From NCBI GenBank assembly GCA_903642295.1, contig CAHJWO010000003.1, positions 1-48,683 on the forward strand: a stretch of 48,683 bases of DNA, in the 5' to 3' direction. The position numbers were made by a program, and so were the translations under genes. This document shows positions 1-7,362 of the stretch, piece by piece. The DNA comes from PVC group bacterium. GTDB lineage: Bacteria; Verrucomicrobiota; Verrucomicrobiia; Chthoniobacterales; SZAS-18. Every line of letters begins with the position of its first letter. The stretch's first letter is position 1. The notes under the pieces were generated by a model. It did no database searches and was not told where the DNA came from. It saw only the letters and a program-made list of their open reading frames with translations.

Positions 1-1
1 T

Positions 2-313
2 GCCCCGACCATTGCGTATCTCCTCCACCTGCCCGCCCCCCCACCGATGGATGGCCGCATCCTCTCCGAAGCGCTCCAGACGCCCCCGGCCGTCGGCCGG
101 CCCGCCGCTGCTCCGCCCGTCACGGAGCGTTTGACCGCGGCGAAATCCCTCCACGGCTTCGACTGGCAGCAATACCTCCAAGTCACGCGTTACGAAGGCG
201 TGGAGTATTTTGACGAAGGAAACGCCGTCAACCCCGCCCCGGGGGATATGACAAAATCCTCCATCCCGGTGCCGGAACAGATCACCGCCGCAGGCGGTCC
301 GTCACCCAGGTAG
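2..313 (+). CDS. Alkaline phosphatase superfamily (phosphodiesterase/sulfatase-like) protein, C-terminal part
   Basis: The reading frame is open from the window edge, so this is the 3' end of a larger gene. The first residues visible, APTIAYLLHLP followed by PPPMDGRIL, match the conserved end of the catalytic domain in type I phosphodiesterases, nucleotide pyrophosphatases and related sulfatases, where the motif P-T-hydrophobic-LLG-P-x-MDGRVL lies near the C-terminus. About 75 residues follow, with no domain I recognise. The metal and nucleophile residues lie upstream of the window, so substrate cannot be stated. The TAG stop at 311-313 is part of a repeat element (AGG TAG GGA), so the last residues (PSPR) may be dictated by that repeat. 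The gene converges with mlaD. Confidence 0.7.
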   Translation, partial: APTIAYLLHLPAPPPMDGRILSEALQTPPAVGRPAAAPPVTERLTAAKSLHGFDWQQYLQVTRYEGVEYFDEGNAVNPAPGDMTKSSIPVPEQITAAGGPSPR

Positions 314-419
314 GGAGGGCTCTCCGAGCCCCGCCCCATTGGGCCTCCCGGCCCTTCTTTGGCGTCACGTCCCTTCGTCGCCAGCAGTCAGGGCAGACCT
401 CAGAGAGGCCTCCCTACCT
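308..419. repeat. AGGTAGGGA palindromic element between convergent genes
   Basis: The left end reads AGGTAGGGAGGGCTC and the right end GAGGCCTCCCTACCTT, so the ends are inverted repeats. Each end contains the stop codon of the gene running into it: TAG at 311-313 on the plus strand and TAG at 414-416 on the minus strand for mlaD. The interior holds a second GC-rich inverted section (GGGCCTCCCGGCCC). Relatives lie at 2337-2400, 9709-9795, 15268-15378, 40933-40963, 44683-44795 and 46062-46121. It could fold into a stem at the 3' end of either transcript, so a bidirectional terminator or RNA-stabilising role is plausible. That role is inference. Confidence 0.8.
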
Positions 420-1460
420 TGGAAACGACTGGCGCGCCCGCTTCTTCCCCTCCACCGGCCTCGGCGTCGCTTCCACGACGCCGACCCGCCCACCCTCTAC
501 CGTATCAGCCGCCAGCGCCGCGTCGTACTTCTTCGTCGCGGGCCACAAAATCCGCCACGGCTGCCGCTTCAACGTGTCGGTCATCTGCTCCAGGTTTTCC
601 GTCGTCTTCTGTACGCTGGGCCGGATTCCCACCAACAGCGCATCGGCATTTTTCGCGGCGCGGTCCGCGCTCGCGCTCGCGCGCTCGAAATTCTGCAACA
701 ACTTTTCCACCCGGTTATCCTCGTTGATGACCGTCGTTGTCTTTTGCAAGTTATTGAGTGTACCCATCAGCGGGCCACGGTCATCCCGCAGCTTGTCGGT
801 CAGACCCTCCAGGTTCCCCAGCGACTTGCCCAGTGCGCCGTCGGGCTTCGTGATGCCCGTCAAATTATCCGCCGTCAGCCGCAGTTTGGTGAGCGCGTCG
901 CGCAAATCTCCCTCCTGCCCGAACACGCTGTTCAGCGCGTCGATCGTTTTGCGCAATTCGCTCAACGTCAGCGTCGCCGTGCTCGCCACGGGTTCGATCA
1001 CCGCCAGGATCTTCGGCAGCGCGGAATTCAGGTCCGCCGTGCGTTCCCCTACAAATTTGTATCCGTTTGGCGCGGCCCCGGAATCCTCCGTCCCGCCGAC
1101 GAAATCCACCACCTGCTCGCCGAGCAGCCCGTTCTGCGACAGGCGCGGCACGGCGTTGCGGAATACCGTGGCCCCGTGGTTGATCCGCACGGTGAGGAGC
1201 ACTTCGTAGTCGGGATACTTCGCCGGGCGCGCGGCTTTGGGGACCGGCGCGTCGATCCCCGCGACCTGTCCGATCTGGTGTCCGGCCACCAACACCGGTG
1301 CCCCGGGCTTGATCCCGGCGGCGTTGTCAAAAAACACCTTGAAATTCTCCTGTTTATTGAAGATGCCCGGCGCGGCGAGCAATAGGATCACGCCCACCAG
1401 AATCCCCAGGGTAATCACGACCAGCAACCCGGTCAGCACTTCATTCCGCTCGAATTTCAT
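414..1460 (-). CDS. mlaD: MCE-domain lipid transport protein MlaD
   Basis: Periplasmic, membrane-anchored substrate-binding subunit of an Mla-type ABC lipid transporter. The protein (348 residues from the chosen ATG) starts MKFERNEVLTG and has one membrane segment at about residues 11-30. An MCE domain follows at about 38-125 (FFDNAAGIKPGAPVLVAG and GLLGEQVVDFVGG). The long C-terminal part is helical, as in MCE proteins that form a tunnel or disc. A longer frame exists upstream, but it runs through a repeat array inside the 3' end of mlaF, and 1460 is the first Met that fits the family. The start lies 40 bp after the mlaF stop, so mlaE, mlaF and mlaD form one minus-strand unit. The stop codon lies in a repeat element. 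No mlaB or mlaC is seen here. Confidence 0.88.
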   Translation of the reverse strand: MKFERNEVLTGLLVVITLGILVGVILLLAAPGIFNKQENFKVFFDNAAGIKPGAPVLVAGHQIGQVAGIDAPVPKAARPAKYPDYEVLLTVRINHGATVFRNAVPRLSQNGLLGEQVVDFVGGTEDSGAAPNGYKFVGERTADLNSALPKILAVIEPVASTATLTLSELRKTIDALNSVFGQEGDLRDALTKLRLTADNLTGITKPDGALGKSLGNLEGLTDKLRDDRGPLMGTLNNLQKTTTVINEDNRVEKLLQNFERASASADRAAKNADALLVGIRPSVQKTTENLEQMTDTLKRQPWRILWPATKKYDAALAADTVEGGRVGVVEATPRPVEGKKRARQSFPR

Positions 1461-1500
1461 AAACGTAAAAAATGCCCCATCCACGTCTTCGTTCCGGGCT

Positions 1501-2304
1501 TTACTTCCGCATTCCGACTTCCCACTTCCCACTTTCCCCGATCGGGCCATTCGTCCGTCCTTCGACGAATTGCGCGACGACCGGATTTTGCGACTGCCGG
1601 AAATCCTGCGGCGGACCATCGGCGATAAACTTGCCTTCGTAAAGCATGACCATGCGCGTGCCGATGCGGAACGCGCTGTTCATCTCGTGGGTGACGATCA
1701 CGCTGGTCGCGCGGGTGTGTTCGGTCAGCGAAATGATCAGCTCGTCGATGACGCTGCTCGTCACGGGGTCCAGCCCGGCGGAGGGTTCATCGAACAGGAT
1801 CAGCTCCGGTTCGAGCACCAGCGCGCGGGCCAGCCCGATGCGTTTCTTCATGCCGCCGCTCAATTCGGAAGGCATCTGGTCCTTGACGTGGCCCATCTGC
1901 ACCAGTTCGAGCTTTTCATCGATGACCCGCTCGATCTCCTTTGCTCCCATCCGGGTCAATTCCTCCATCGGCAGCGCCAGATTGTCGCGCACCGACAGGG
2001 ACGAAATGAGCGCGCTGTACTGGTAAACCATCCCTGTTTTGGCTCGGATGACGTTGAGTTGCCGCCGCCCCAGCCTGTTCACCTCTTGATCTCGAAAACG
2101 CACCCTTCCCTCGCTGGGTGTCAGGATTCCGATGATCAGCCGCAGCAAGGTACTCTTGCCGCCGCCGCTCTGGCCCATGATGACGAGCCGTTCCTGCGGT
2201 TGCACCTGGAGGTGGATGCCGTCGAGCACCGTCTGCTCGCCGAAGCGCAGCTTGACGTGTTCAAGACTCAGCAGCGGCGATTGATTCATCTCTCCATCCA
2301 TCAC
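1501..2304 (-). CDS. mlaF: Mla-type lipid ABC transporter ATP-binding protein MlaF
   Basis: Cytoplasmic ATPase that powers lipid movement between inner and outer membranes together with MlaE and MlaD. Walker A is GQSGGGKST at residues 44-52, the ABC signature LSGGMKKR starts near residue 148, and Walker B is LILFDE at 168-173, followed by PSAGLDP. The SGGM-type signature and GLDPVTS run are characteristic of the MlaF/Ttg2A group. Alternative starts at 2304 and 2289 (MNQSP) are both possible. The last residues, GKWEVGMRK, are encoded by a block of five 7-nt repeats (1503-1537), so the tail is probably repeat-derived rather than functional. Confidence 0.92.
   Translation of the reverse strand: MMDGEMNQSPLLSLEHVKLRFGEQTVLDGIHLQVQPQERLVIMGQSGGGKSTLLRLIIGILTPSEGRVRFRDQEVNRLGRRQLNVIRAKTGMVYQYSALISSLSVRDNLALPMEELTRMGAKEIERVIDEKLELVQMGHVKDQMPSELSGGMKKRIGLARALVLEPELILFDEPSAGLDPVTSSVIDELIISLTEHTRATSVIVTHEMNSAFRIGTRMVMLYEGKFIADGPPQDFRQSQNPVVAQFVEGRTNGPIGESGKWEVGMRK
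1503..1537. repeat. Five-unit heptamer block (ACTTCCS family) at the mlaF 3' end
   Basis: Five consecutive 7-nt units, acttccg, cattccg, acttccc, acttccc and actttcc, cover the last codons of mlaF, starting just inside its stop codon. Read on the minus strand the unit is GGAAGTN. The same family occurs as five units at 17657-17691, 42467-42501 and 42553-42587, four units at 41898-41925 and seven at 11917-11965. Confidence 0.8.
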
Positions 2305-2549
2305 AGATTGCCCACCATATCAGAGATTGTCCGCCGCCGCAGGCCTCTTCAAGGCAGGGAGGCCTCTCCGAGGCCTTCCCTCTCGGGCCGCAGGCCCTTC
2401 CCTCGTTCCCAAAGCTCCACCTTGGGAATGCACTTGTCCTGAAAGCGCCTCCTTCCCTTCAATCCCCTCTTCCTTTCCTCTCCGCGTTTCTCCTCCCTCT
2501 CTGCGTCTCCGCGTCAAAACTCCGCTCCATTCCTACCCACCCCGCCCCC
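2305..2549. other. mlaE-mlaF spacer filled with repeats
   Basis: No gene is seen in this 245-bp gap. At 2337-2400 lies a relative of the palindromic element, with gaggcctctccgaggcc and gggccgcaggccc inverted sections. At about 2475-2516 lies a tract related to CTCTGCGTCTCCGCGT, which recurs at 3851-3899 and, inverted, at 39433-39460. Because mlaE and mlaF belong to one system, the transcript probably runs through this spacer. Confidence 0.6.
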
Positions 2550-3362
2550 TCAAATCTTCACCAACAAAATGTTAAAAACCGAATCCGCCGCGATCACGGT
2601 CGTAATGGAAGTCACGACGCTCGACGTGGTCGCCGCGCCCACGCCCGCCGCTCCTCCCTTGACGGTCAACCCCCGGTAACACGCCACCAGCCCGACGATC
2701 AACCCGAACATCAGGCTCTTGATGATCCCCGCGATCACGTCCTTGACCAGCAAACCCTCGCGCACCAGATCCACGAAATAAGACAGCGCAATGTTCAAGG
2801 TTGTGATGGAAATCACCGCCCCGCCGATCAGCGCGGCGACGTTGGAAATCACGACCAGACACGGCATCAGCAGCACGATGGCCACCAGCTTCGGCCCCAC
2901 CAGGAACCGCAGCGGCCCGATGCCCATCGCTTCGATGGCTTCCACCTCCTCGCTGACGGTCATGGTGCCCAACTCCGCCGTGTAAGCCGCGCCGATGCGC
3001 GCCGCCAGCACGATCCCGGTCATCAGCGGCCCCAGTTCGCGGCAAAATGCCGTGGCTACCAATTCCGGCACGAGCCGCTCCATCCCGAAAGTGCGCAATT
3101 CATACCCGGTCAGCAATGCCATCGTCAACCCCAGGAAGAACGAGACCATGCCCACCAGCGGGACGGAGCCGACGCCCGTGCGCGCGGTCTGCTCGAACAA
3201 CACGGCCCGCCGGAACGGCAGCCGCCCGCGCGCGAGGTGATCGCCGATCTCGCCGCCCATGCCGATGAGCAGCCAGACGATGCTGCTAACCTGCGCCAGC
3301 GCGCGCCGGAGGATCCCTAACCCGGGCAGGTCCGGCATCACGCCCCCCCCTCCTGCGAACAT
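2550..3362 (-). CDS. mlaE: Mla-type lipid ABC transporter permease MlaE
   Basis: Inner-membrane permease of the Mla lipid transporter. From the chosen ATG it has 270 residues, about the usual length, with five or so hydrophobic segments. It carries the MlaE/TtgB family run ELGPLMTGIVLAARIGAAYT followed by ELGTMTVSEEVEAIEAMG, the coupling region that contacts MlaF. The start at 3362 (MFAGGGG) is chosen because AAGGA lies 6 nt upstream and because 31 extra residues of a longer frame (start 3455) look non-conserved. It is the first gene of the minus-strand mlaE-mlaF-mlaD run. Confidence 0.92.
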   Translation of the reverse strand: MFAGGGGVMPDLPGLGILRRALAQVSSIVWLLIGMGGEIGDHLARGRLPFRRAVLFEQTARTGVGSVPLVGMVSFFLGLTMALLTGYELRTFGMERLVPELVATAFCRELGPLMTGIVLAARIGAAYTAELGTMTVSEEVEAIEAMGIGPLRFLVGPKLVAIVLLMPCLVVISNVAALIGGAVISITTLNIALSYFVDLVREGLLVKDVIAGIIKSLMFGLIVGLVACYRGLTVKGGAAGVGAATTSSVVTSITTVIAADSVFNILLVKI

Positions 3363-4048
3363 CTTTGGTCCTTCGTCATTTTCTTCGAATCTCTGCCTCC
3401 CGTATTCCACATACCATTGATGCGGCGATGGCGCTTCCCTCGTTCTCCAGCGCAAAAATTTCTCAACCCTCTGTCATCCTGAGCAAAGCGAGGCACGAGC
3501 GCAACCCAGTCTGCGAGATAGACGAAGTCAATCGAAGGCCCTGCTGCAAAGGACCAGGGTGATTTCGGGGAAGATCGTCCCCCGGCAGGCAGAGCGTATT
3601 CCTTGCCGAGAGGTCAAGGTCTTTGAATTTGCGGAGGATTCCGGGGAGCGCACGCGCCTCGCATGCCCGCTTTGGCGCCTCGCCAAAGCGCGGGGGGCCG
3701 TTACGCCGGAGCCAACGGCGGGGCGCCGTCGGCAGCACGCGAGGTGCGTGCGCTCCCCAAACTGACCTGCTTGGACCAAATGGAATGACCTTGGCCGAGA
3801 GGTTCTTCGGATTGTCAAACTCCCCCTAGAATGGCGGAATTCCCTCCTTCCAGCCCCTTCCTCTCCGCGTTTCTCCTCCCCCTCTGCGTCTCCGCGTTAA
3901 AAACCCCGCTGCTTCCACCCCCACCGCCTCAAAAATTAGCCACGGCATTCCAGTTTTAGCCTGCCCGCTTGTACAAAGATCGCCAAGCCGACGCAACCCC
4001 CCTTTCCCATCCGGGCATTTCGCCCCGGAAACGACCCTCTGGACGCCT
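3363..4048. other. Gene-free gap with dispersed repeats
   Basis: No credible gene is seen between mlaE and the glnB promoter. At 3473-3500 is a copy of a repeat around TCATCCTGAGC, which recurs inverted near 17812, 37693 and 37820. At 3637-3757 is a separate inverted repeat, listed on its own. At 3851-3899 is the tract ending CTCTGCGTCTCCGCGTTAAA, a near copy of that at 2475-2516. Open frames in this gap have no family features and follow the repeats. Confidence 0.6.
3637..3757. repeat. 121-bp element with 20-bp terminal inverted repeats
   Basis: The left end GGGGAGCGCACGCGCCTCGC and the reverse complement of the right end (3738-3757) agree at 19 of 20 positions. The interior contains further self-complementary pieces such as CTTTGGCGCCTCGCCAAAG, a perfect hairpin. 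There is no coding potential. The structure fits a miniature inverted-repeat element or a large RNA-hairpin repeat. No second copy is seen in this window. Confidence 0.65.
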
Positions 4049-4064
4049 TGGCACGCACATTGCT
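4049..4064 (+). promoter_or_regulatory. Sigma-54 promoter of glnB
   Basis: TGGCACGCACATTGCT matches the -24/-12 consensus TGGCACG-N4-TTGCW at every defined position, with the GG and GC doublets 10 nt apart. It would start transcription near 4075, leaving a leader of about 165 nt before glnB. Sigma-54 promoters need an NtrC-type activator, which is the usual arrangement for PII genes. The activator gene is not in the window. Confidence 0.85.
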
Positions 4065-4091
4065 AATGACACGAAGATCAGTTTGCAAAAG

Positions 4092-4133
4092 GCGAGGGGT
4101 GGGTGTTTTCGGGGGTTTGCACCCGCCCCTCGC
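4092..4133 (+). promoter_or_regulatory. Leader hairpin of the glnB transcript
   Basis: The arms gcgaggggtgggtg (4092-4105) and cacccgcccctcgc (4120-4133) pair over 14 bp with one G-U pair, around a 14-nt loop. It sits about 20 nt after the predicted transcription start and 106 nt before the glnB start codon. No T run follows, so it is not a classical terminator. It may be an RNA stability or control element. I do not recognise a known riboswitch. Confidence 0.55.
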
Positions 4134-4239
4134 TATCAGCTTTAACCACGGTGGCTCTCCGAATTTGAAGTAACAAAGTCGGGAGCCGCCGTTTCGCTTT
4201 TCCGGCGAGCGGCCTCTTCCGGCGACCCCGCTCCCGACC

Positions 4240-4578
4240 ATGAAAAAGCTGGAAGCCATCATCAAGCCGTTCAAGATCGAAGCGGTCAAGGATGCCCTCA
4301 CCGATCTGGGGGTCGAGGGCATGACCCTGTGCGAGGTCAAGGGCTACGGTCACCAGACCACCCACACCGAGACCTACCGCGAGGAGACCTACCGCGTGGA
4401 TTTCCTGCCGCGCATCAAAGTGGAGGTCGTCCTGACCGACGAGATGACCGACAGTGCCATCCACGTCGTTCTCAAAGCCGCCCGCACGGGCAAGACCGGC
4501 GACGGCAAAGTCTTCATCACGGAAGTGGAGCAAGCCATCCGCATCCGCACGGAGGAAACCGGCCCTGCCGCCCTCTGA
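4240..4578 (+). CDS. glnB: Nitrogen regulatory protein PII
   Basis: Trimeric signal protein that reports nitrogen and energy status by binding 2-oxoglutarate and ATP/ADP, and is uridylylated when nitrogen is low. The 112-residue length is exact for the family. MKKLEAIIKPFKIEAVKDAL opens the protein, the T-loop carries Tyr51 (the uridylylation site) within REETYRVDFLP, and the nucleotide-binding B-loop is TGKTGDGKVF. The gene follows a sigma-54 promoter and faces a BNR-repeat gene 39 bp downstream. The start codon follows a C-rich stretch (CTCCCGACC), not a Shine-Dalgarno sequence. glnII, with its own sigma-54 promoter, lies 2.6 kb away on the other strand. Confidence 0.96.
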   Translation: MKKLEAIIKPFKIEAVKDALTDLGVEGMTLCEVKGYGHQTTHTETYREETYRVDFLPRIKVEVVLTDEMTDSAIHVVLKAARTGKTGDGKVFITEVEQAIRIRTEETGPAAL

Positions 4579-4617
4579 ATCCGGCTTGAACCTGCGACGG
4601 TTCGGGCCGGGCGCGCT

Positions 4618-5868
4618 CTACTGCCCATGGGGTGCCGTACCATCGAGCTTGGTGCCGAAGCAATAGGTCCACGTGTGCCCACCATCGGTCGTTTGCAGCA
4701 ACTCGGACTTTGCGAACAAATGTCCCTTGTCATCCGGGCCTTCCAGATCGTCCACGAGCACCCAGCCGTGCGTGAGATCGAGAAATTGGATGACCCCAGG
4801 CCCGCTGCTCGTTCCCCGGGGCAGGCTGGAATTGATCTTCGTCCAGGTCGCCCCGCGATCCGTGGTGGCAAAGATTTCGTTGCCCGCCAGCAACCATCCG
4901 TGATCGGCATCGGCAAACGCGATGCTCGTATACCGTGGCTTACTCTGCTCAACGGGAGAGGTGCCGGTTTTTTCCCAATGCCCACCTCCGTCGTGGGTGC
5001 CGTAGAAGACCACGGCTCGTTGCAATGAACCACGATTCTCGAAACGCACTTCCATGACCCCGTCCATCTTCTGGGTTCCGGAGAAAATGGGCGTGTCATA
5101 ATCCCCATGGTCGAATTCTGTGCCCTGCGGCAAAGGGAAATTTTGGGACTGCCACGTTTTGCCGCTATCCGTGGTGTGGAAGAAAAATCCTTGCTGGTCG
5201 CCCTCCGCCGTCCCGCCGACCCAGCCATCTTCGTCGTCCCGGAACACCATCGGCGCACTGAACCCGAGGTACGGCAAAGCGCCCTCCGTCGGGTGTTTGG
5301 CCTCCCCGTCGGAAGCCGTCTGCCAGGTCCGCCCCCCGTTGACCGTCCGGTAAATCGCTTTTCTGTCATGACCCGTTTCGACGGTATCGGATACGACCTG
5401 GATGAAGCCGTGTTCTTTGTCGACAAATTGGATGCTGATGATTGTCCCAACCGAGGACTTGAATGCGTTCGCCTGCCAGTGCTTTCCTCCGTCGTCCGTG
5501 GAGAAAAGATCCATATTGTCCCCCGGCCCTTCCATGCTTCGGATGCAGCCCGCCCAGCCGTGCGTGGCGTCGACCAACCGGAACGTCAGCGCAACGTCCG
5601 CTATGGGCCACACCAGCGGTTTCTTCGTTTGGATAGGACGTGGCGAAATGTCGGCCCAGCTTTTCCCACCGTCCTCGGTGCGCAGCAGATAGACCGCATG
5701 GCTCGTCCGCCCGACTGCCCAACCATTCTTCTCATCCAGCATCTGCACTTCATTTAGATCGCCATCGAAGTTTTTGGCGGGCTGGGTGTCATCCGCTCTC
5801 GCCGGGGGGTGGAATGAGCAGCACGTCAAATAGGCGGCAACGAGCACGCAGGTCTTTATGGAGGGCAT
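4618..5868 (-). CDS. Secreted BNR/Asp-box repeat beta-propeller protein
   Basis: Predicted exported protein of 416 residues. It starts MPSIKTCVLVAAYLTCCSF, a signal-peptide-like stretch ending near PPARA-DD. The mature part has at least seven Asp-box type motifs: TEDGGKSW, STDDGGKHW, RTVNGGRTW, TTDSGKTW, THDGGGHW, TTDRGATW and TTDGGHTW. Each is followed by a hydrophobic strand, as in sialidase-type and YCF48-like beta-propellers. The repeated DEKNGWAVG/DATHGWAG/DDEDGWVGG phrases are typical of YCF48-like proteins. The ATG at 5868 has GGGAG just upstream; a 17-residue longer frame would put sequence before the signal peptide. Ligand and function are unknown, and no sialidase active-site residues are evident. 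Confidence 0.8.
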   Translation of the reverse strand: MPSIKTCVLVAAYLTCCSFHPPARADDTQPAKNFDGDLNEVQMLDEKNGWAVGRTSHAVYLLRTEDGGKSWADISPRPIQTKKPLVWPIADVALTFRLVDATHGWAGCIRSMEGPGDNMDLFSTDDGGKHWQANAFKSSVGTIISIQFVDKEHGFIQVVSDTVETGHDRKAIYRTVNGGRTWQTASDGEAKHPTEGALPYLGFSAPMVFRDDEDGWVGGTAEGDQQGFFFHTTDSGKTWQSQNFPLPQGTEFDHGDYDTPIFSGTQKMDGVMEVRFENRGSLQRAVVFYGTHDGGGHWEKTGTSPVEQSKPRYTSIAFADADHGWLLAGNEIFATTDRGATWTKINSSLPRGTSSGPGVIQFLDLTHGWVLVDDLEGPDDKGHLFAKSELLQTTDGGHTWTYCFGTKLDGTAPHGQ

Positions 5869-5923
5869 CTCCCAGACTTCGCGTGACAAGCAACCCGCGG
5901 TTGCACACGCCCATCCCAACGCA

Positions 5924-5949
5924 GAACGCCGCCCCTTGCGGAGCGGCGT
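5924..5949. terminator. Hairpin between glnII and the BNR-repeat gene
   Basis: AACGCCGC (5924-5931) and GCGGCGTT (5942-5949) are perfect 8-bp arms around a 10-nt loop. On the plus strand TTTGCTTTCCCC follows, and on the minus strand (the direction of glnII) TTCTGCGTT follows. It lies past the 3' end of glnII and upstream of the BNR gene, so it could end the glnII transcript, though the T run on that strand is poor. Confidence 0.45.
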
Positions 5950-5987
5950 TTGCTTTCCCCTAACTGCCGATCCGAAAAACCCGGTTC

Positions 5988-6081
5988 CCAGCCCCGGCAG
6001 GGGCGGCAGAGTTTAGCCCGGGGCGTAAGCCCCGGGGAAAAGCGCCATTCGCCCGAAGCCCCGGCAGGGGCGTAAGAAAAA
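5988..6081. repeat. CCCCGGCAGGGGCG repeats downstream of glnII
   Basis: AGCCCCGGCAGGGGCG occurs at about 5990 and again near 6057, separated by GCCCGGGGCGTAAGCCCCGGG, itself an inverted repeat. Both copies are followed by GTAAG- or GCAGA-type sequence. A second pair lies at 10876-10965, downstream of the esterase gene. Each copy is palindromic and could form a stem in the transcript of the upstream gene. Confidence 0.65.
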
Positions 6082-6131
6082 ACGCGTGGGTTTTCCGGAT
6101 AGGCAGTAAACCCTGTTTCCTTCCCTGAAAC

Positions 6132-7145
6132 TTACGCCGCTGGCACGGTCGCCACGGTCTGCAGGATGCGGCTGGCGATCTTGTACGGGTCACCCTGCGA
6201 ATTCGGACGGCGATCCTCCAGATATCCTTTGTAGCCGCTGTTGACGAACGAATGCGGGATGCGGATGGACGCCCCGCGGTTCGCCACGCCGTAGTTAAAC
6301 TTGTCGATGGACTGGGTCTCGTGCAGACCGGTCAGACGCAGGTGATTATCCGGGCCATAGACGGCGATGTGCTCGTTCTTGTACTTGTCGAACGCGCCCA
6401 TCAGCTTCTCGAAATATTCCTTGCCGCCGGTGTCGCGCATAAAGGCGGTGGAGAAATTGCAGTGCATCCCCGAACCGTTCCAGTCACCCTTGATCGGCTT
6501 GCAATGCCACTCCACGTCCACGTCGTACTTCTCGCACAAACGCGCCAGAATATACCGCGCCACCCACATCTGGTCGGCGGCGGATTTGGAACCCTTCCCG
6601 AAAATCTGGAATTCCCACTGGCCCTTCGCCACCTCGGCATTGATGCCTTCGTGGTTGATCCCGGCGTCCAGGCACAAATCCAGATGCTCCTCGACGATCT
6701 GCCGGGCGATGTCGCCCACCTGATTGTAACCGACGCCCGTGTAGTACGGTCCCTGCGGCCCCGGGTAGCCTTCGTCCGGGAAGCCGAGCGGACGCTTGTT
6801 GTGCATCAGGAAATACTCCTGCTCGAAACCGAACCATGCGCCCGGATCGTCCAGGATGGTCGCGCGGGAATTGGACGCATGGGGCGAGCCGTCCGGCATC
6901 AGCACCTCGCACATCACCAGCGCGCCGTTCTTGCGGGTGGTGTCCGGGAATACGGCGACCGGCTTGAGCAGACAATCCGAGCTGCCGCCCTCGGCCTGCT
7001 GGGTGGAACTGCCGTCGAAGTTCCACATGGGCAACTGCTCCAGCGTGGGGAAACTATCGAAGTCCTTGATGGTGGTCTTGCTGCGGAGATTTGGGACGGG
7101 TTCGTAGCCGTCGAGCCAGATGTATTCCAGTTTATACTTCGCCAT
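6132..7145 (-). CDS. glnII: Glutamine synthetase type II (eukaryote-like)
   Basis: Makes glutamine from glutamate, ammonia and ATP in the cytoplasm. The 337-residue length and the motifs are those of GSII, not the roughly 470-residue GlnA: LEYIWLDG, PMWNFDGSSTQQAEG, FGFEQEYFLM (metal-binding Glu), GINAEVAKGQWEFQ, WNGSGMHCNFST and VANRGASIRIP. The ATG at 7145 gives the normal family start MAKYKLEYIW; a longer frame adds 56 residues of leader-like sequence. A sigma-54 promoter lies about 110 bp upstream, so expression is probably under nitrogen control together with glnB. GSII enzymes lack the adenylylation control of GlnA, which fits transcriptional regulation as the main control. Confidence 0.95.
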   Translation of the reverse strand: MAKYKLEYIWLDGYEPVPNLRSKTTIKDFDSFPTLEQLPMWNFDGSSTQQAEGGSSDCLLKPVAVFPDTTRKNGALVMCEVLMPDGSPHASNSRATILDDPGAWFGFEQEYFLMHNKRPLGFPDEGYPGPQGPYYTGVGYNQVGDIARQIVEEHLDLCLDAGINHEGINAEVAKGQWEFQIFGKGSKSAADQMWVARYILARLCEKYDVDVEWHCKPIKGDWNGSGMHCNFSTAFMRDTGGKEYFEKLMGAFDKYKNEHIAVYGPDNHLRLTGLHETQSIDKFNYGVANRGASIRIPHSFVNSGYKGYLEDRRPNSQGDPYKIASRILQTVATVPAA

Positions 7146-7256
7146 TTTATCGGTGTGGTGTGTCGTTTTTTGGTCGAACTGCGCAGAATTGACCGCCGGA
7201 TTCAGTAGCCTCTTCCATGACGCTCCTCGGAGGGGATGTCGCGCGTCGCACCATTT

Positions 7257-7272
7257 AGCAAACACGATGCCA
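7257..7272 (-). promoter_or_regulatory. Sigma-54 promoter of glnII
   Basis: Read on the minus strand, TGGCATCGTGTTTGCT has the -24 GG and -12 GC doublets 10 nt apart and the TGGCA and TTTGCT boxes. It deviates from TGGCACG-N4-TTGCW at two positions. It lies 111 bp upstream of the glnII start codon. The pairing with a near-perfect copy before glnB supports a shared nitrogen regulon. Confidence 0.75.
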
Positions 7273-7362
7273 AACGGCAATCGAAGCTTCAAGATCCAAA
7301 ACCCGACCCGCAAAAAACGACGATTTCCGCGCCGATCCGCGACCTCGCCGGATCTCTGCTAC

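Noticed and set aside
3463-3818. Small proteins in the mlaE-glnB gap
   Set aside because: The frames run through dispersed repeats (TCATCCTGAGC type and the 121-bp inverted repeat) on both strands and have no family features or ribosome sites.
3936-4340. A 134-residue minus-strand frame across the glnB promoter
   Set aside because: It overlaps the start of glnB antisense and the sigma-54 promoter, and no motif supports it.
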